64,000 bases of DNA from Pseudoalteromonas ulvae UL12 (GTDB lineage Bacteria > Pseudomonadota > Gammaproteobacteria > Enterobacterales > Alteromonadaceae): the NCBI RefSeq assembly GCF_014925405.1, contig NZ_AQHJ01000028.1, positions 248,001-312,000 of the forward strand, given 5' to 3'. The notes beneath the pieces are model-generated. The model worked only from the letters and a program-made list of their open reading frames with translations. It had not been told where the DNA came from and did not search any database. This document shows, piece after piece, positions 27,069 through 35,647 of this stretch. A program made the translations under genes and the position numbers. Numbering within the stretch: position 1 is the stretch's first letter; each line of letters begins with the position of its first letter.

Positions 27069-27979
27069 GCACCCGCGCTCATTGCTAGAGGTAAGTGAAT
27101 TGATTGATAGCGTTTAGAAAATGCTTCAGCATTAAAATTAATATACTTAAGAGCTTCTTCAACCCCTACTTCCAATACCGATGGGCTATAAGTCAACCCC
27201 TTGCATGCCCCCGCATTTTGATAAAACCGACCTTCAGGGTTAATCATTAAATAGGATTGCCACATGTCGTCGTTATCTTCAACAACAATCACATCAGCAT
27301 GAACTTGATGCTTATGAACATAAGACTCGTATTGCCATTGCAACACGGTCATTTCTTTTGAATACACAGGCAATACACGCAATAACTTCCATTTATCAGG
27401 CTTTAACTGTGTAATAGTTTGAGTCAAATTTTCGCGCCAATTGTAGGCATTAACAACAGTATTAATCTTTACCTTCCCTTTAGGGTTTAAAGCGCGATAC
27501 TGAGTGACAACATCCAAAACACGTGCTGGTGAGAGCCACGATTTTTTGCGGTCAACCCGGCCAATACTTTGCGCTATTAAATAATCGCCAGTGTCAAAAC
27601 TAATACCAAGCATATCTAGATGAACAGCAATCTTCTTCAACATCACAGTTGAGAGCAAATGGCCATTCGTTATGATTGAGGTAGCAAAGCCCAGTTGCTT
27701 GGCAAACAAAATGGCATCGATAAAACGGCTACCCAACATTACGGGCTCTCCGCCAGCAAAATTAATCCGCACAGATTGATACTTAAGTGTTTGACGAAGA
27801 CTATTATCTGCAAAAAAATAGTCTGCAAGCTTTAATAATAAAGAGTGAATATTCTCTGAGGCATGGTGTAACTCGGTATCGGAGCTATTATCTTGCCAGG
27901 TTGCATAGCAATAGCCACAGCGATAATTGCAGGCTTCGGTCATGTGAAAGTTGATGACCAATTCTTGAATATTTGTCAT
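27065..27979 (-). CDS. Prokaryotic viperin (antiviral radical SAM nucleotide dehydratase)
   Basis: 304 residues from the ATG at 27979, which has GGAG at good spacing; an ATG at 27991 lies on the wrong side of that site. Radical SAM motif C17-x3-C21-x2-C24 (TEACNYRCGYCYATW), GGEP at 76-79, then blocks that track animal viperin: ISFDTGD, KINTVVNAYN, LKPDKWKLLRVLPV and SVLEVGVEEALKYINF. Viperins use SAM and a 4Fe-4S cluster to turn NTPs into 3'-deoxy-3',4'-didehydro-NTPs that stop phage RNA polymerases. No nucleotide kinase gene is fused or adjacent. Leads a four-gene operon. Confidence 0.88.
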   Translation of the reverse strand: MTNIQELVINFHMTEACNYRCGYCYATWQDNSSDTELHHASENIHSLLLKLADYFFADNSLRQTLKYQSVRINFAGGEPVMLGSRFIDAILFAKQLGFATSIITNGHLLSTVMLKKIAVHLDMLGISFDTGDYLIAQSIGRVDRKKSWLSPARVLDVVTQYRALNPKGKVKINTVVNAYNWRENLTQTITQLKPDKWKLLRVLPVYSKEMTVLQWQYESYVHKHQVHADVIVVEDNDDMWQSYLMINPEGRFYQNAGACKGLTYSPSVLEVGVEEALKYINFNAEAFSKRYQSIHLPLAMSAGA

Positions 27980-27980
27980 G

Positions 27981-28015
27981 TGAATCTCCATTTGTTGCTG
28001 ACAAATACAGATTCA
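27981..28015 (-). promoter_or_regulatory. Hairpin enclosing the viperin ribosome-binding site
   Basis: On the minus strand an outer stem TGAATCT / AGATTCA and an inner stem ATTTGT / ACAAAT are separated by a 2x2 internal loop and closed by CAGCA. The GGAG Shine-Dalgarno lies across the internal loop and outer stem, and the ATG follows immediately. The folded form should block initiation. Confidence 0.6.
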
Positions 28016-28018
28016 CCT

Positions 28019-28031
28019 AGTGCATTGCACT
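28019..28031. promoter_or_regulatory. Perfect 13-bp palindrome upstream of viperin
   Basis: AGTGCA-T-TGCACT, centred about 46 bp upstream of the viperin start; a possible operator. Confidence 0.35.
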
Positions 28032-28055
28032 AACAAGCTTTTAATTAAAAAAAAT

Positions 28056-28721
28056 TTAAATTTTTTGAAAAATATCTAACAAGTCATTAAATTCTAATGC
28101 TTCTTGCTGCTGTTTTTGAATATGTTGCACCAATAAAGCAACTTCTTTATTGTCAGAGGGGAGCTGTTCTGCAATGAGCATTGCTTTGTTTAAATCGCCG
28201 TTTATATATGCCAGTAATAAATTATCAACGGGATCCATTAAAGCCGCTTGTGACAATAGCGCAGACAGTAAATTTAAATTTTTACCCAATGCTAACTGTG
28301 GCAGCACCTGAAATGGGTTAGGGAGTTTAGTCGTGAAAAGGTCTACGTCGCTTTCGAGGGAGGATACAAACGCTTTAGCTGAAGGGTTACACAATGCAAC
28401 GCCCACTAACGAATTACTTTGACCGAATAACTGTTTGCTAATGACTGCGGCTCGTTGTCGAAACGCTTTATCCTCAAAAATCTTTTTTACATCTTTAGGA
28501 TCAGAAAAAATAGCATTTAATAATAATGCATTAAACAGTACTGTCTGCTGGCCAATATCTAAATAAGTTGGGCTGCGTTGCGGCTTTGTTTCCTTTATCA
28601 CTTTTATCAAGCCATTTCTAACCATTGAATTCGCTTTATCTTTAATATGCGAACTTGAAGAGGCAACGTTTATTCCAAAAAGGTGGCGAATCGCATCCGG
28701 TATTGTCATACCACTAGCCAT
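28056..28721 (-). CDS. Hypothetical protein, 221 aa
   Basis: No family recognised. The first 60 residues (TIPDAIRHLFG, HIKDKANSMVRNGLIKVIKE) look like a winged-helix pattern; the rest is leucine-rich and helical, ending in a Gln/Glu-rich segment. No signal peptide. Its ATG overlaps the stop of the Rap1a-like gene by 8 bp, with GAGG 9 bases upstream, so it belongs to the same transcript as the three or four genes before it. Confidence 0.6.
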   Translation of the reverse strand: MASGMTIPDAIRHLFGINVASSSSHIKDKANSMVRNGLIKVIKETKPQRSPTYLDIGQQTVLFNALLLNAIFSDPKDVKKIFEDKAFRQRAAVISKQLFGQSNSLVGVALCNPSAKAFVSSLESDVDLFTTKLPNPFQVLPQLALGKNLNLLSALLSQAALMDPVDNLLLAYINGDLNKAMLIAEQLPSDNKEVALLVQHIQKQQQEALEFNDLLDIFQKI

Positions 28722-29097
28722 TACAATACGCCTCTTCCATTAAATCACTCGCTCTCACTCTGTCTGATTGTTCAGCCGTTAAAGACACTTTGACGATTGC
28801 TTGCGCCAAATCAAACCAACTCGATCGTCTATAACGCCTATCCTTACATGATGGAGAATGTTTAATATATTGCTGCAGTACACCAATGCAATATCCCGCT
28901 CGCATTGCCTCTGACATCGATGTATGTAAAGCCGCATATTTGCCAACTTCTTGCTTACGGCTATATATTTCAATCACTTCACGACATGATGACTGTAAAA
29001 ACGCAGTATCTTCTGATTGAAATAGTTGCTCCTTTGCATTTAAATCACCAAAGTGAAATACACACACAACCGCTAAACTTATTATTCTTTTTTTCAT
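28714..29097 (-). CDS. Secreted small protein, Rap1a/Tai immunity-like
   Basis: About 127 residues from the ATG at 29097 (GAGAA upstream). Signal peptide to about residue 21. The mature part has paired cysteines (SSCREVIEIY, GYCIGVLQQYI, SPSCKDR) and a DLAQAIVKV helix, the pattern of the Rap1a/Tai domain of type VI secretion immunity proteins. No effector gene is adjacent, so the immunity role is only suggested. Sits between a membrane protein (11-bp gap) and the 221-residue unknown (8-bp overlap). Confidence 0.55.
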   Translation of the reverse strand: MKKRIISLAVVCVFHFGDLNAKEQLFQSEDTAFLQSSCREVIEIYSRKQEVGKYAALHTSMSEAMRAGYCIGVLQQYIKHSPSCKDRRYRRSSWFDLAQAIVKVSLTAEQSDRVRASDLMEEAYCNG

Positions 29098-29108
29098 GTT
29101 TAATGTTC

Positions 29109-29660
29109 TCAAATTGACTGTGGCAGCACTGGGGCGGGTGTTTGGGCTTGTTCATCATTAAACGAACTTTGAGGAGCATCAATTAGTTCAGGCTCTTTAT
29201 CTTTAACTAATGATGGTAATGGTGTCGCTGCGTAAATAGCGACAATACTAAACAAAACCGAAGTAAAAATTTCTAAGTCAGTGTTTCGTTCAAAAAACGC
29301 AACCCCTATCTCACCCTGCTCACTGATAACAAAATGCACAATATGAAAATAGATAAAGGTATAAATTAATTCAGCAACAGCGACGGCTAATGCAAAACGT
29401 TTTAAGCCTTGCCACCAAGTAAGCGCGACGTGCTGACAACGATTATAAAAACGCCACACTGTAGCAAGCAGCAAAATAAACAGCCCTATTTCTGCCAAAT
29501 CAAGGTCAGCAATACCCGAGTTATACTCGAAAAAAGAAATAGGAATTAACAACAAGCTAGCAGCGGCCAGCAAACCAATAAACACATATAAAAAAAAGGT
29601 GATCAGGCCACGAACAAAATGTCCGAGTATTATATCGAGCGTATTAAGAAGGGGTTTCAT
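29109..29660 (-). CDS. Hypothetical membrane protein, four helices
   Basis: 183 residues from the ATG at 29660 (AAGG 6 bases upstream). Four hydrophobic stretches (about residues 15-42, 55-75, 85-110 and 128-150) followed by a polar, Pro/Gln-rich cytoplasmic tail ending APVLPQSI. No known domain recognised. In the same direction and close to the Rap1a-like gene. Confidence 0.6.
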   Translation of the reverse strand: MKPLLNTLDIILGHFVRGLITFFLYVFIGLLAAASLLLIPISFFEYNSGIADLDLAEIGLFILLLATVWRFYNRCQHVALTWWQGLKRFALAVAVAELIYTFIYFHIVHFVISEQGEIGVAFFERNTDLEIFTSVLFSIVAIYAATPLPSLVKDKEPELIDAPQSSFNDEQAQTPAPVLPQSI

Positions 29661-29852
29661 CTTCATCCTTGAAAGTTAAAGTACAACTAAATCTATAAAC
29701 GGGGGTATTTTGTCTGGTTTTAAAAACAAAAGCCAGTTTTAAATGTTTTAAAACATGGGGTTAAATATATTAGGGCTATTGCTCTGCTTAACAAGCCAAA
29801 ATAAAACGAGTTGCAAGCCAACAAATTAACAATACAACATTTCAGTTGTATT

Positions 29853-30476
29853 TCATTGCGGCCTTAAATCCGTTGCCCAGCGAGTGGGCCGAACCATGGT
29901 TCTTGAAGTCACAGGTAATAATGCTGGTAACTCTATCCAGTAAGATTGGTCATCACTGGCTTTCACCTTCGCAAATTGGGTGTTTTTGTACGTCACTTTT
30001 TCTAAAATCCCTTGCACTATCGTATTCTCCCTTAAATATTTACACTGTTTACCTATATGCTGAAATGGGCTCTCTGACTTAGCTTCTATTAAATCAATTG
30101 CTTCCTGCCAATAACTAACTGACGAGCATGCACTTCCACCCCATTTAAATGTAATGTAGGCAATGTCGGCTGTTAAGTCCGGAAAACGTTTAATATCACC
30201 AAGAGTTTTAACTGAACGATTATCTTGCTCTGACAAATCTCGCTCTTGTTTTGCAAGCTTTGCCATTTCAATAAAATTGTTATTCTTTTTGTTAAGCAAA
30301 ATATCTTTACATGACGATGTTTTGCAACTAATTGGTGGCGGTTTACTTGTATTATGTTTTACACCTTGCCCATCCGTCCACACATACCTTTGCGCATATA
30401 ACGAACAGCTAAAACTGAATAAAATAATAACGAGCAATATATATTTCGGACTAATCGGCTTTAAATACTTTCTCAC
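29853..30476 (-). CDS. Hypothetical secreted protein, DUF4124-like N-terminus
   Basis: 207 residues, GTG start at 30476. Hydrophobic signal (YILLVIILFSFSCSLYA), then RYVWTDGQGVKHNTSKPP, which fits the short DUF4124 pattern (YxWTDxxGxxHYSDxPP). Cysteines at ISCKTSSC, GSACSS and GKQCKY suggest disulfides outside the cytoplasm. Start is 2 bp after the stop of the 65-residue frame upstream, implying coupling. Function unknown. Confidence 0.55.
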   Translation of the reverse strand: MRKYLKPISPKYILLVIILFSFSCSLYAQRYVWTDGQGVKHNTSKPPPISCKTSSCKDILLNKKNNNFIEMAKLAKQERDLSEQDNRSVKTLGDIKRFPDLTADIAYITFKWGGSACSSVSYWQEAIDLIEAKSESPFQHIGKQCKYLRENTIVQGILEKVTYKNTQFAKVKASDDQSYWIELPALLPVTSRTMVRPTRWATDLRPQ

Positions 30477-30478
30477 GG

Positions 30479-30676
30479 CTAATTTCTTTGTAACCTTCTT
30501 CTTATCAAAACATGCACTTTATATATTCTCTCACTGCGGTTAAATAAAGTCTCAGCATGGCTAGGTAGGTATTTATAAAACTCTCGCCAATTTACATTAT
30601 TAAAAGCCACAGTAAACACCGTATTACCATCATCTCTTAGTAGTACACATTCAAAATCTTCACTCAGCAAACACAT
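30479..30676 (-). CDS. Small hypothetical protein, 65 aa
   Basis: Frame with ordinary composition (MCLLSEDFECVLLRDDG at the start, RRRLQRN at the end). No clear ribosome-binding site, no known family. Kept because its stop lies 2 bp before the GTG of the next gene and nothing else occupies the strand. Confidence 0.35.
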   Translation of the reverse strand: MCLLSEDFECVLLRDDGNTVFTVAFNNVNWREFYKYLPSHAETLFNRSERIYKVHVLIRRRLQRN

Positions 30677-30816
30677 GCAGCTTTACATAATTAAAATGCA
30701 TCAGCACAACCCCCTCAATCACTTTTAATAAATTGTAGATTACTGTTCATTACGTCAATTCAGATTCAACGTCTAAACATATAAATTAACCACTTTAATA
30801 AGATTCAAAAACAATT

Positions 30817-31278
30817 TTAAACACCTGCTCCTTTCACTGTTTTAATTATCGCCTCTAGATCTTCATGCCACTGGTTACTCGCTGCTGTACTTGATTTTAC
30901 TAGGTGATTTTTATGCTTCTCGAGCTGTGACTTAATTGTGGCGATCCACTTATCATCATTTGGTTTAGCTTCTAATAATTGTTCAAATGCAAATAACATG
31001 CTTGAGAAAAACCACGTATATTTCGCGTATTCAGGATCATTTTCTCCTTTAGCAACGTAGTCACCGCTTGCAAGTTTAGGATGAGCGATACATAGTGCTA
31101 AATACTGCTGATAAATTCCATGCGCTTGTGCTGAAGCCGAAGTATTGCGCCCTACCTTAACTTGCCAGAAAGCAATAGACAAAGCCCCTATTGCCACAAA
31201 TAAACTAATAATTGGTACCCAATTTTTCCAAGTCTCAATATTTAATAAAACGGCAAAACTTGTTTCAAAACATGTCAT
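30817..31278 (-). CDS. DRT type 1 accessory membrane protein (Drt1b-like)
   Basis: 153 residues. One strong membrane helix near the N-terminus (WVPIISLFVAIGALSIAFW, about 19-37), then a soluble helical domain with YTWFFSSMLFAFEQLLEA. Its ATG overlaps the stop of the reverse transcriptase (ATGA). DRT type 1 systems pair the RT-nitrilase with a small second gene, so this is the likely partner; the assignment rests on position and architecture. Confidence 0.6.
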   Translation of the reverse strand: MTCFETSFAVLLNIETWKNWVPIISLFVAIGALSIAFWQVKVGRNTSASAQAHGIYQQYLALCIAHPKLASGDYVAKGENDPEYAKYTWFFSSMLFAFEQLLEAKPNDDKWIATIKSQLEKHKNHLVKSSTAASNQWHEDLEAIIKTVKGAGV

Positions 31279-34200
31279 CTGTTTACTCCTGCTGGTTTAG
31301 TTTTAACGGCTCTATATTTTTTTATTTTTCTTGTGAAAGCTGCTAAGTCAATGTCTGCAGTACTAATTGATATTTGTTTGCTTCCATGAGCATGAGAGAT
31401 TAAACGATCATAACGTTCTTTATAAGGTGCTTGTATCGTTGAGCCTCCAAACTCACCAATATTAGAAATAACGATATGTTGATACATATGATATTGAAGA
31501 GCAGCAGCCATATTATCGAAGGTGTTTACATCTTGGTTATGAGCAACCACTACAAATAAATCTGTGGTATTTCTTAAATCCGCGGCCAGCTTTATATCTG
31601 TCGCGTCATAACAAATAGCCCCACTAATTCTGAAAGGCCCTTCATCATACCCATGTAATTCTAAAATGTGCTGACAAGGCCTATAACCAGTAATACCAAG
31701 ACCAAGCTCATCCTGAGTCATGTTTTCTTTACCTTGATCTCTAATCACCCATTGCCTTCCGCTTTCTCTATAATCAGGTATAAACCACCTAGCTACATTA
31801 ACTAACTTTCCTTCATGATTAGTAAATACCAATCCGGCAAAAATAATAGCACCAGTTGTATCAGCAAGTCGTTTAATGAGATCTTGATCATCAATATGTA
31901 CAGCTAATTCTGCAAAAACAATTAAGTCAGCAAACGGTTTAGTTTTTTCACATTGAGCTTGTGCTTTACTTTCTAAAGTTTTTAACGTTAATTTACAAAC
32001 CGAAGATAAGTGCTCACGGTGCTTAGTCCTATAGACTGGATTATTAAGTTCAGGATCGGAAACATTAAAGTCCGACGACATAGGCAAAAGCTGCTGAACT
32101 GTTGCAATCCTAAAGTAGTTACGTTTGCTGGGTCTTGCAACTCTCGTTGGTAATGCAGGTAAAGAAGAAGAGTGACAAATAAGACTATTTAAATAGCTCA
32201 ACCTTTTTCTTAAGCAAAATTCAAATGTTTCTAAGCACTCTATAGAGCGTACATCTAAATCACTCACAAATGTTGATTCGAATCCTGGCCACTGTAAGCA
32301 ACGAATTAGTAAATCTGAAAACCAGTCTGTGACTGTAGAATATTCCCCGGTTAAAGTCTCAGGCGAATGCATCATACCCATGCGCCTTTTGAACCAACTT
32401 GTTTTCACTCCTTTATAAGCGACGATATCACCTTGCTTCCACCTGTTAGTTGTAAAGTCTGCACTACCAATTACTGAGGCTCTTAATATAATACCTATCC
32501 AATAAATGACCTTTTTACTTTCACTATCTTTATCTATCCATTCTGGAAACTCATATCTAGGGTCCTTAAATGGTACAGTTTCTTTTCGCTTAGATTCAGC
32601 AATATTAACTGACGGTCTCCACAACTCAGACCAACTTGTAACCGTATCCAATTTAATTTCTATTTCAGCCGGTGTGGCACCCAGTATCGGTGTATTTACA
32701 AAGTTCTTTTGTTGAGTAGCTTGTAATAAACTTAATGCTAACTTTATTAGCGCATGCTCAAACTCAAACCCATTTGAGTCAGAATGAATAACCTTGGATA
32801 AAAGCTGCTTTTTAGCTCTAGGCTGGGCACTTGATTGAGGAGCTGCCCAGTCAAATTTCTTAGTAAGCGCTTGAAGAGTTTTTCTTTTTTTAAGCTGTTT
32901 CCATATCGCATTCCAAAAGAGGCCGCCTCTCTTTGCGAAAACGTCCAACACCTTAGTTTTATTTACATCGTCAAAATCACACATTGACTTAATAAGAGAA
33001 GCAGCATAAATATCAAACTTTCCCGTCATTTGTGCTGAGATTTCATATAAAGCGCAGTGTTGATACTTAAACTTTGATTGAGCGCCAGCTAAAATAATGT
33101 GCAGCTCATTTTGGAGAGTCGAATTTGCATTTTCTTTGATAACTGGTTTATTAGTAGCTGCAAGTAACATTAATGCTTGTCTTTCAACAAATTTAGAACT
33201 TTTATTAGCGCTTGCAATAACTGCTAATGCATAGTTTGCAATCAAATCAATCACAGAGTCTGGTTTAATTGAACTTGGGTAGATTAACTTCTGAAATGTC
33301 AATATAAAATCAAGTCCACATCTAAATATGTCTGCCAGCAAATAATCCATCATTTGCGCTGTAATAGTGTCATTTATTTTTGCGCTATATGCATAACTAC
33401 TACGAGAAAAAATAGCCTCAACTACTGGCTCAAATAAATCAGCTTCTGGGTGAATTTCCATTGCCTTTCTCAACACTAATGCGAGCGAAGGATCTTTCAT
33501 CCAAGCTGTAATCAACTTTTTAGCTAACAGTTCTTCTCCACAATCAGCGTTTCTGATTCTGCGTTTATTTCTTACAATGCTTTCTAACCTATTTGCTGCA
33601 AATCGCTTTAATGTATCTGGTCGAATGTCATGATCGTAATTAGCTATTTGTAACAACGCAGAGTCATCATGAGAACTTTTTAAAAGAGGTAAACCTATAT
33701 CTTCAATATCTAAAAAGCTCTCTAAAAGACCTGTCACTGAATCTAAAACATCACGATCAGCTGGCCCACTGAGCTCTCCTTGAACCATTTCAATCCGATT
33801 CGACATACTGCCACTATCGTCTAAATCTGAAAAAAGAGTCACCTTTGTTTTATCATTATTCAGTTTAAGATCAGCGCCGCCATACTTTTTCAAAAGATTA
33901 TTTATACTTCTATTTAAAGCACGCCTTATGAAGCCTACAGATACGTTTTTAGCACTTATAACTAAACGTACATCATCCACATAGCGACAATAATCATGGA
34001 CAAAAATCGAACTTTGAGGGCTTAGTTTGCCACCAATTAATTCACCCACCTTTTCATCAAATTCGATTAAAAATGCATTGGCAAAAAAACCTGCAGATAC
34101 TAACCCCTGCGGTAAACCTTGCTCAACATTGCCTAGCTTTAAATCGGCAGCTAGTTTTAAATCGCGCTTTTCCCACTTCCAATCTGAAATGCGGTTAAAC

Positions 34201-34952
34201 GCGTCCCAAAATCTCGTGCACTCTGGATTACCAAATTTTTTAGATATTCTTTTTAATCTATCTTTTAGCAAGTCTCTACAGATTGTGTTGTAGAACTTTG
34301 CTAAATCCAAATTAACAACGTAAACCTCTTCTGAAGAAGAAGCTTGATTTGAAACACTTCGTCCTAACTCCATTGGTCTTTTTAAGAAATTTTGATAATC
34401 AGTAAAAAACTTTCTGTATGTATCGCTATTTCCCCAACGAAACCAAGCTTGATCTTTGTTTTTCCAATCACATACCAGTCTATTGCCGTAGCTATACACC
34501 TTGTTACTTCTTGCTTGTGCAAAACTCTGATTTTTATCGCTGCAATTACCTTGCTCTGATTCAACCGCATCAGCCAGGCACAACATAGCAGCACTAGCCC
34601 ATGTTTGATCTCTAATGGATATGTGAGCTAATGGTCTTATGGGTGGGTTTTCTTCTCGTTTATCAATACTTTTAGGATGCCAACCATCCTGATCAATAAC
34701 CCATGTTTCACTTTTTGCAGCAGGTACCAACTCTAAAGGTTTAAGCTTGTTCTTAGTGATCTGCCTTTTCCATTCACTTACATTGTCTTCAATATTTAAC
34801 GCTGATACATCTAACTCCAATGTATCTGCATACCAGTTAAATGCACGAATGTAATTATGTGTTTTTTTCCAAGCTTGAGTGAGCACTACTTCATCAGCAA
34901 GATATTCAATCGTTGGTTTTAGAGTACGGTATTTTGGGTTAATTAATTTCAT
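31275..34952 (-). CDS. Defence-associated reverse transcriptase, DRT type 1 (RT-nitrilase)
   Basis: 1225 residues. Reverse transcriptase domain about 110-380: motif A in NLDLAKFYNT (D216), QGLPQG at 278-283, and catalytic YVDD at 324-327. A long helical middle (about 400-950) has no motif I know. The C-terminus (about 1000-1210) is nitrilase-like, with FAELA (E1015) and GAICYDATD (C1114) as catalytic candidates. RT plus C-terminal nitrilase defines the UG1 / DRT type 1 antiphage systems. The ATG overlaps the stop of an hsdS relic upstream, and the membrane partner overlaps its stop. Confidence 0.85.
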   Translation of the reverse strand: MKLINPKYRTLKPTIEYLADEVVLTQAWKKTHNYIRAFNWYADTLELDVSALNIEDNVSEWKRQITKNKLKPLELVPAAKSETWVIDQDGWHPKSIDKREENPPIRPLAHISIRDQTWASAAMLCLADAVESEQGNCSDKNQSFAQARSNKVYSYGNRLVCDWKNKDQAWFRWGNSDTYRKFFTDYQNFLKRPMELGRSVSNQASSSEEVYVVNLDLAKFYNTICRDLLKDRLKRISKKFGNPECTRFWDAFNRISDWKWEKRDLKLAADLKLGNVEQGLPQGLVSAGFFANAFLIEFDEKVGELIGGKLSPQSSIFVHDYCRYVDDVRLVISAKNVSVGFIRRALNRSINNLLKKYGGADLKLNNDKTKVTLFSDLDDSGSMSNRIEMVQGELSGPADRDVLDSVTGLLESFLDIEDIGLPLLKSSHDDSALLQIANYDHDIRPDTLKRFAANRLESIVRNKRRIRNADCGEELLAKKLITAWMKDPSLALVLRKAMEIHPEADLFEPVVEAIFSRSSYAYSAKINDTITAQMMDYLLADIFRCGLDFILTFQKLIYPSSIKPDSVIDLIANYALAVIASANKSSKFVERQALMLLAATNKPVIKENANSTLQNELHIILAGAQSKFKYQHCALYEISAQMTGKFDIYAASLIKSMCDFDDVNKTKVLDVFAKRGGLFWNAIWKQLKKRKTLQALTKKFDWAAPQSSAQPRAKKQLLSKVIHSDSNGFEFEHALIKLALSLLQATQQKNFVNTPILGATPAEIEIKLDTVTSWSELWRPSVNIAESKRKETVPFKDPRYEFPEWIDKDSESKKVIYWIGIILRASVIGSADFTTNRWKQGDIVAYKGVKTSWFKRRMGMMHSPETLTGEYSTVTDWFSDLLIRCLQWPGFESTFVSDLDVRSIECLETFEFCLRKRLSYLNSLICHSSSLPALPTRVARPSKRNYFRIATVQQLLPMSSDFNVSDPELNNPVYRTKHREHLSSVCKLTLKTLESKAQAQCEKTKPFADLIVFAELAVHIDDQDLIKRLADTTGAIIFAGLVFTNHEGKLVNVARWFIPDYRESGRQWVIRDQGKENMTQDELGLGITGYRPCQHILELHGYDEGPFRISGAICYDATDIKLAADLRNTTDLFVVVAHNQDVNTFDNMAAALQYHMYQHIVISNIGEFGGSTIQAPYKERYDRLISHAHGSKQISISTADIDLAAFTRKIKKYRAVKTKPAGVNR

Positions 34953-35329
34953 GGCATCCCTGCATCAATTCTAATTAATGCTTTTTCAATGATAGCGTCG
35001 GTTAGGTGAAGTTTAGTGGTTTGTGCGTCAGTTAAACGGGCTTTAAGTTGGTATCATAGTGACATTAGTTCATCAACTTTGGTTACTATGCGGTGCTGTT
35101 CTTCTACTGGAGATAACAACAATGCCATTTTGTTCAAAATACCATTGTTCAATTTTATCATAGTAGTAACGATTGACTCATCACCTAAATACCCGCGGCC
35201 AATGACTTTACCGTCACGTAGTTTTACCTCTTGGCGTATTTGGGTAATGTCACCCCACCCTGCGGTTTTAACTGCGGGTAAAATAAACTTACTGATTATA
35301 TCGGTTTCACTAAGCTTTCTTTTGTCCAT
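34949..35329 (-). pseudogene. Type I restriction relic: hsdR head fused to hsdS tail
   Basis: The first part (from ATG 35329: [20 protein letters not shown], then [14 protein letters not shown]) is the N-terminus of a type I HsdR. After about 45 residues it runs in frame into an HsdS C-terminus ([29 protein letters not shown]). A TGA at 35054-35056 interrupts it, and the same frame goes on as YQLKARLTDAQTTKLHLTDA to a stop at 34949 that overlaps the DRT start. The bulk of hsdR, all of hsdM and most of hsdS are missing, so this is a deletion scar and no working restriction enzyme. Confidence 0.75.
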
Positions 35330-35359
35330 AAACAACCTATCCCTACACATCAAACACAC

Positions 35360-35645
35360 ACTTGAGTAACTACAAGAGGAAAAAGTGAGTTAAATCATCA
35401 ATTTTAAAGTGATTTTACAATTTTAGATGTTATACAAAATTAAAAATAGAAGCAAAAGATATACGATAAAATGTAATGGTCTGTAACAAACAAGAATTTG
35501 GTTTTTGTGTTAGCAAAAAATGATTGTTGGGCAAGAGCTGCTCAGATCATGCTCCAGATCTTACCAAAAGCACAACAGTTGATGGCTCGTGTATTTATCG
35601 TATCCCAAAGTGGATTAAAGTGACCACTAACAGCAAGCCTAGCTT
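35360..35645. other. Intergenic stretch, no supported gene
   Basis: AT-rich and without a convincing frame. A short plus-strand frame near 35548-35622 reads slightly like the middle of an IS transposase, but it is too short to call. Confidence 0.4.
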
Positions 35646-35647
35646 GC

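Noticed and set aside
30817..34952. Retron or group II intron
   Set aside because: The reverse transcriptase carries a C-terminal nitrilase and lacks a maturase domain, and no msr/msd-like RNA was seen; DRT type 1 explains it better.
35515..35640. Fragment resembling an IS5-type transposase
   Set aside because: Only about 25 residues look slightly alike, with no DDE residues or inverted repeats; not enough to call.
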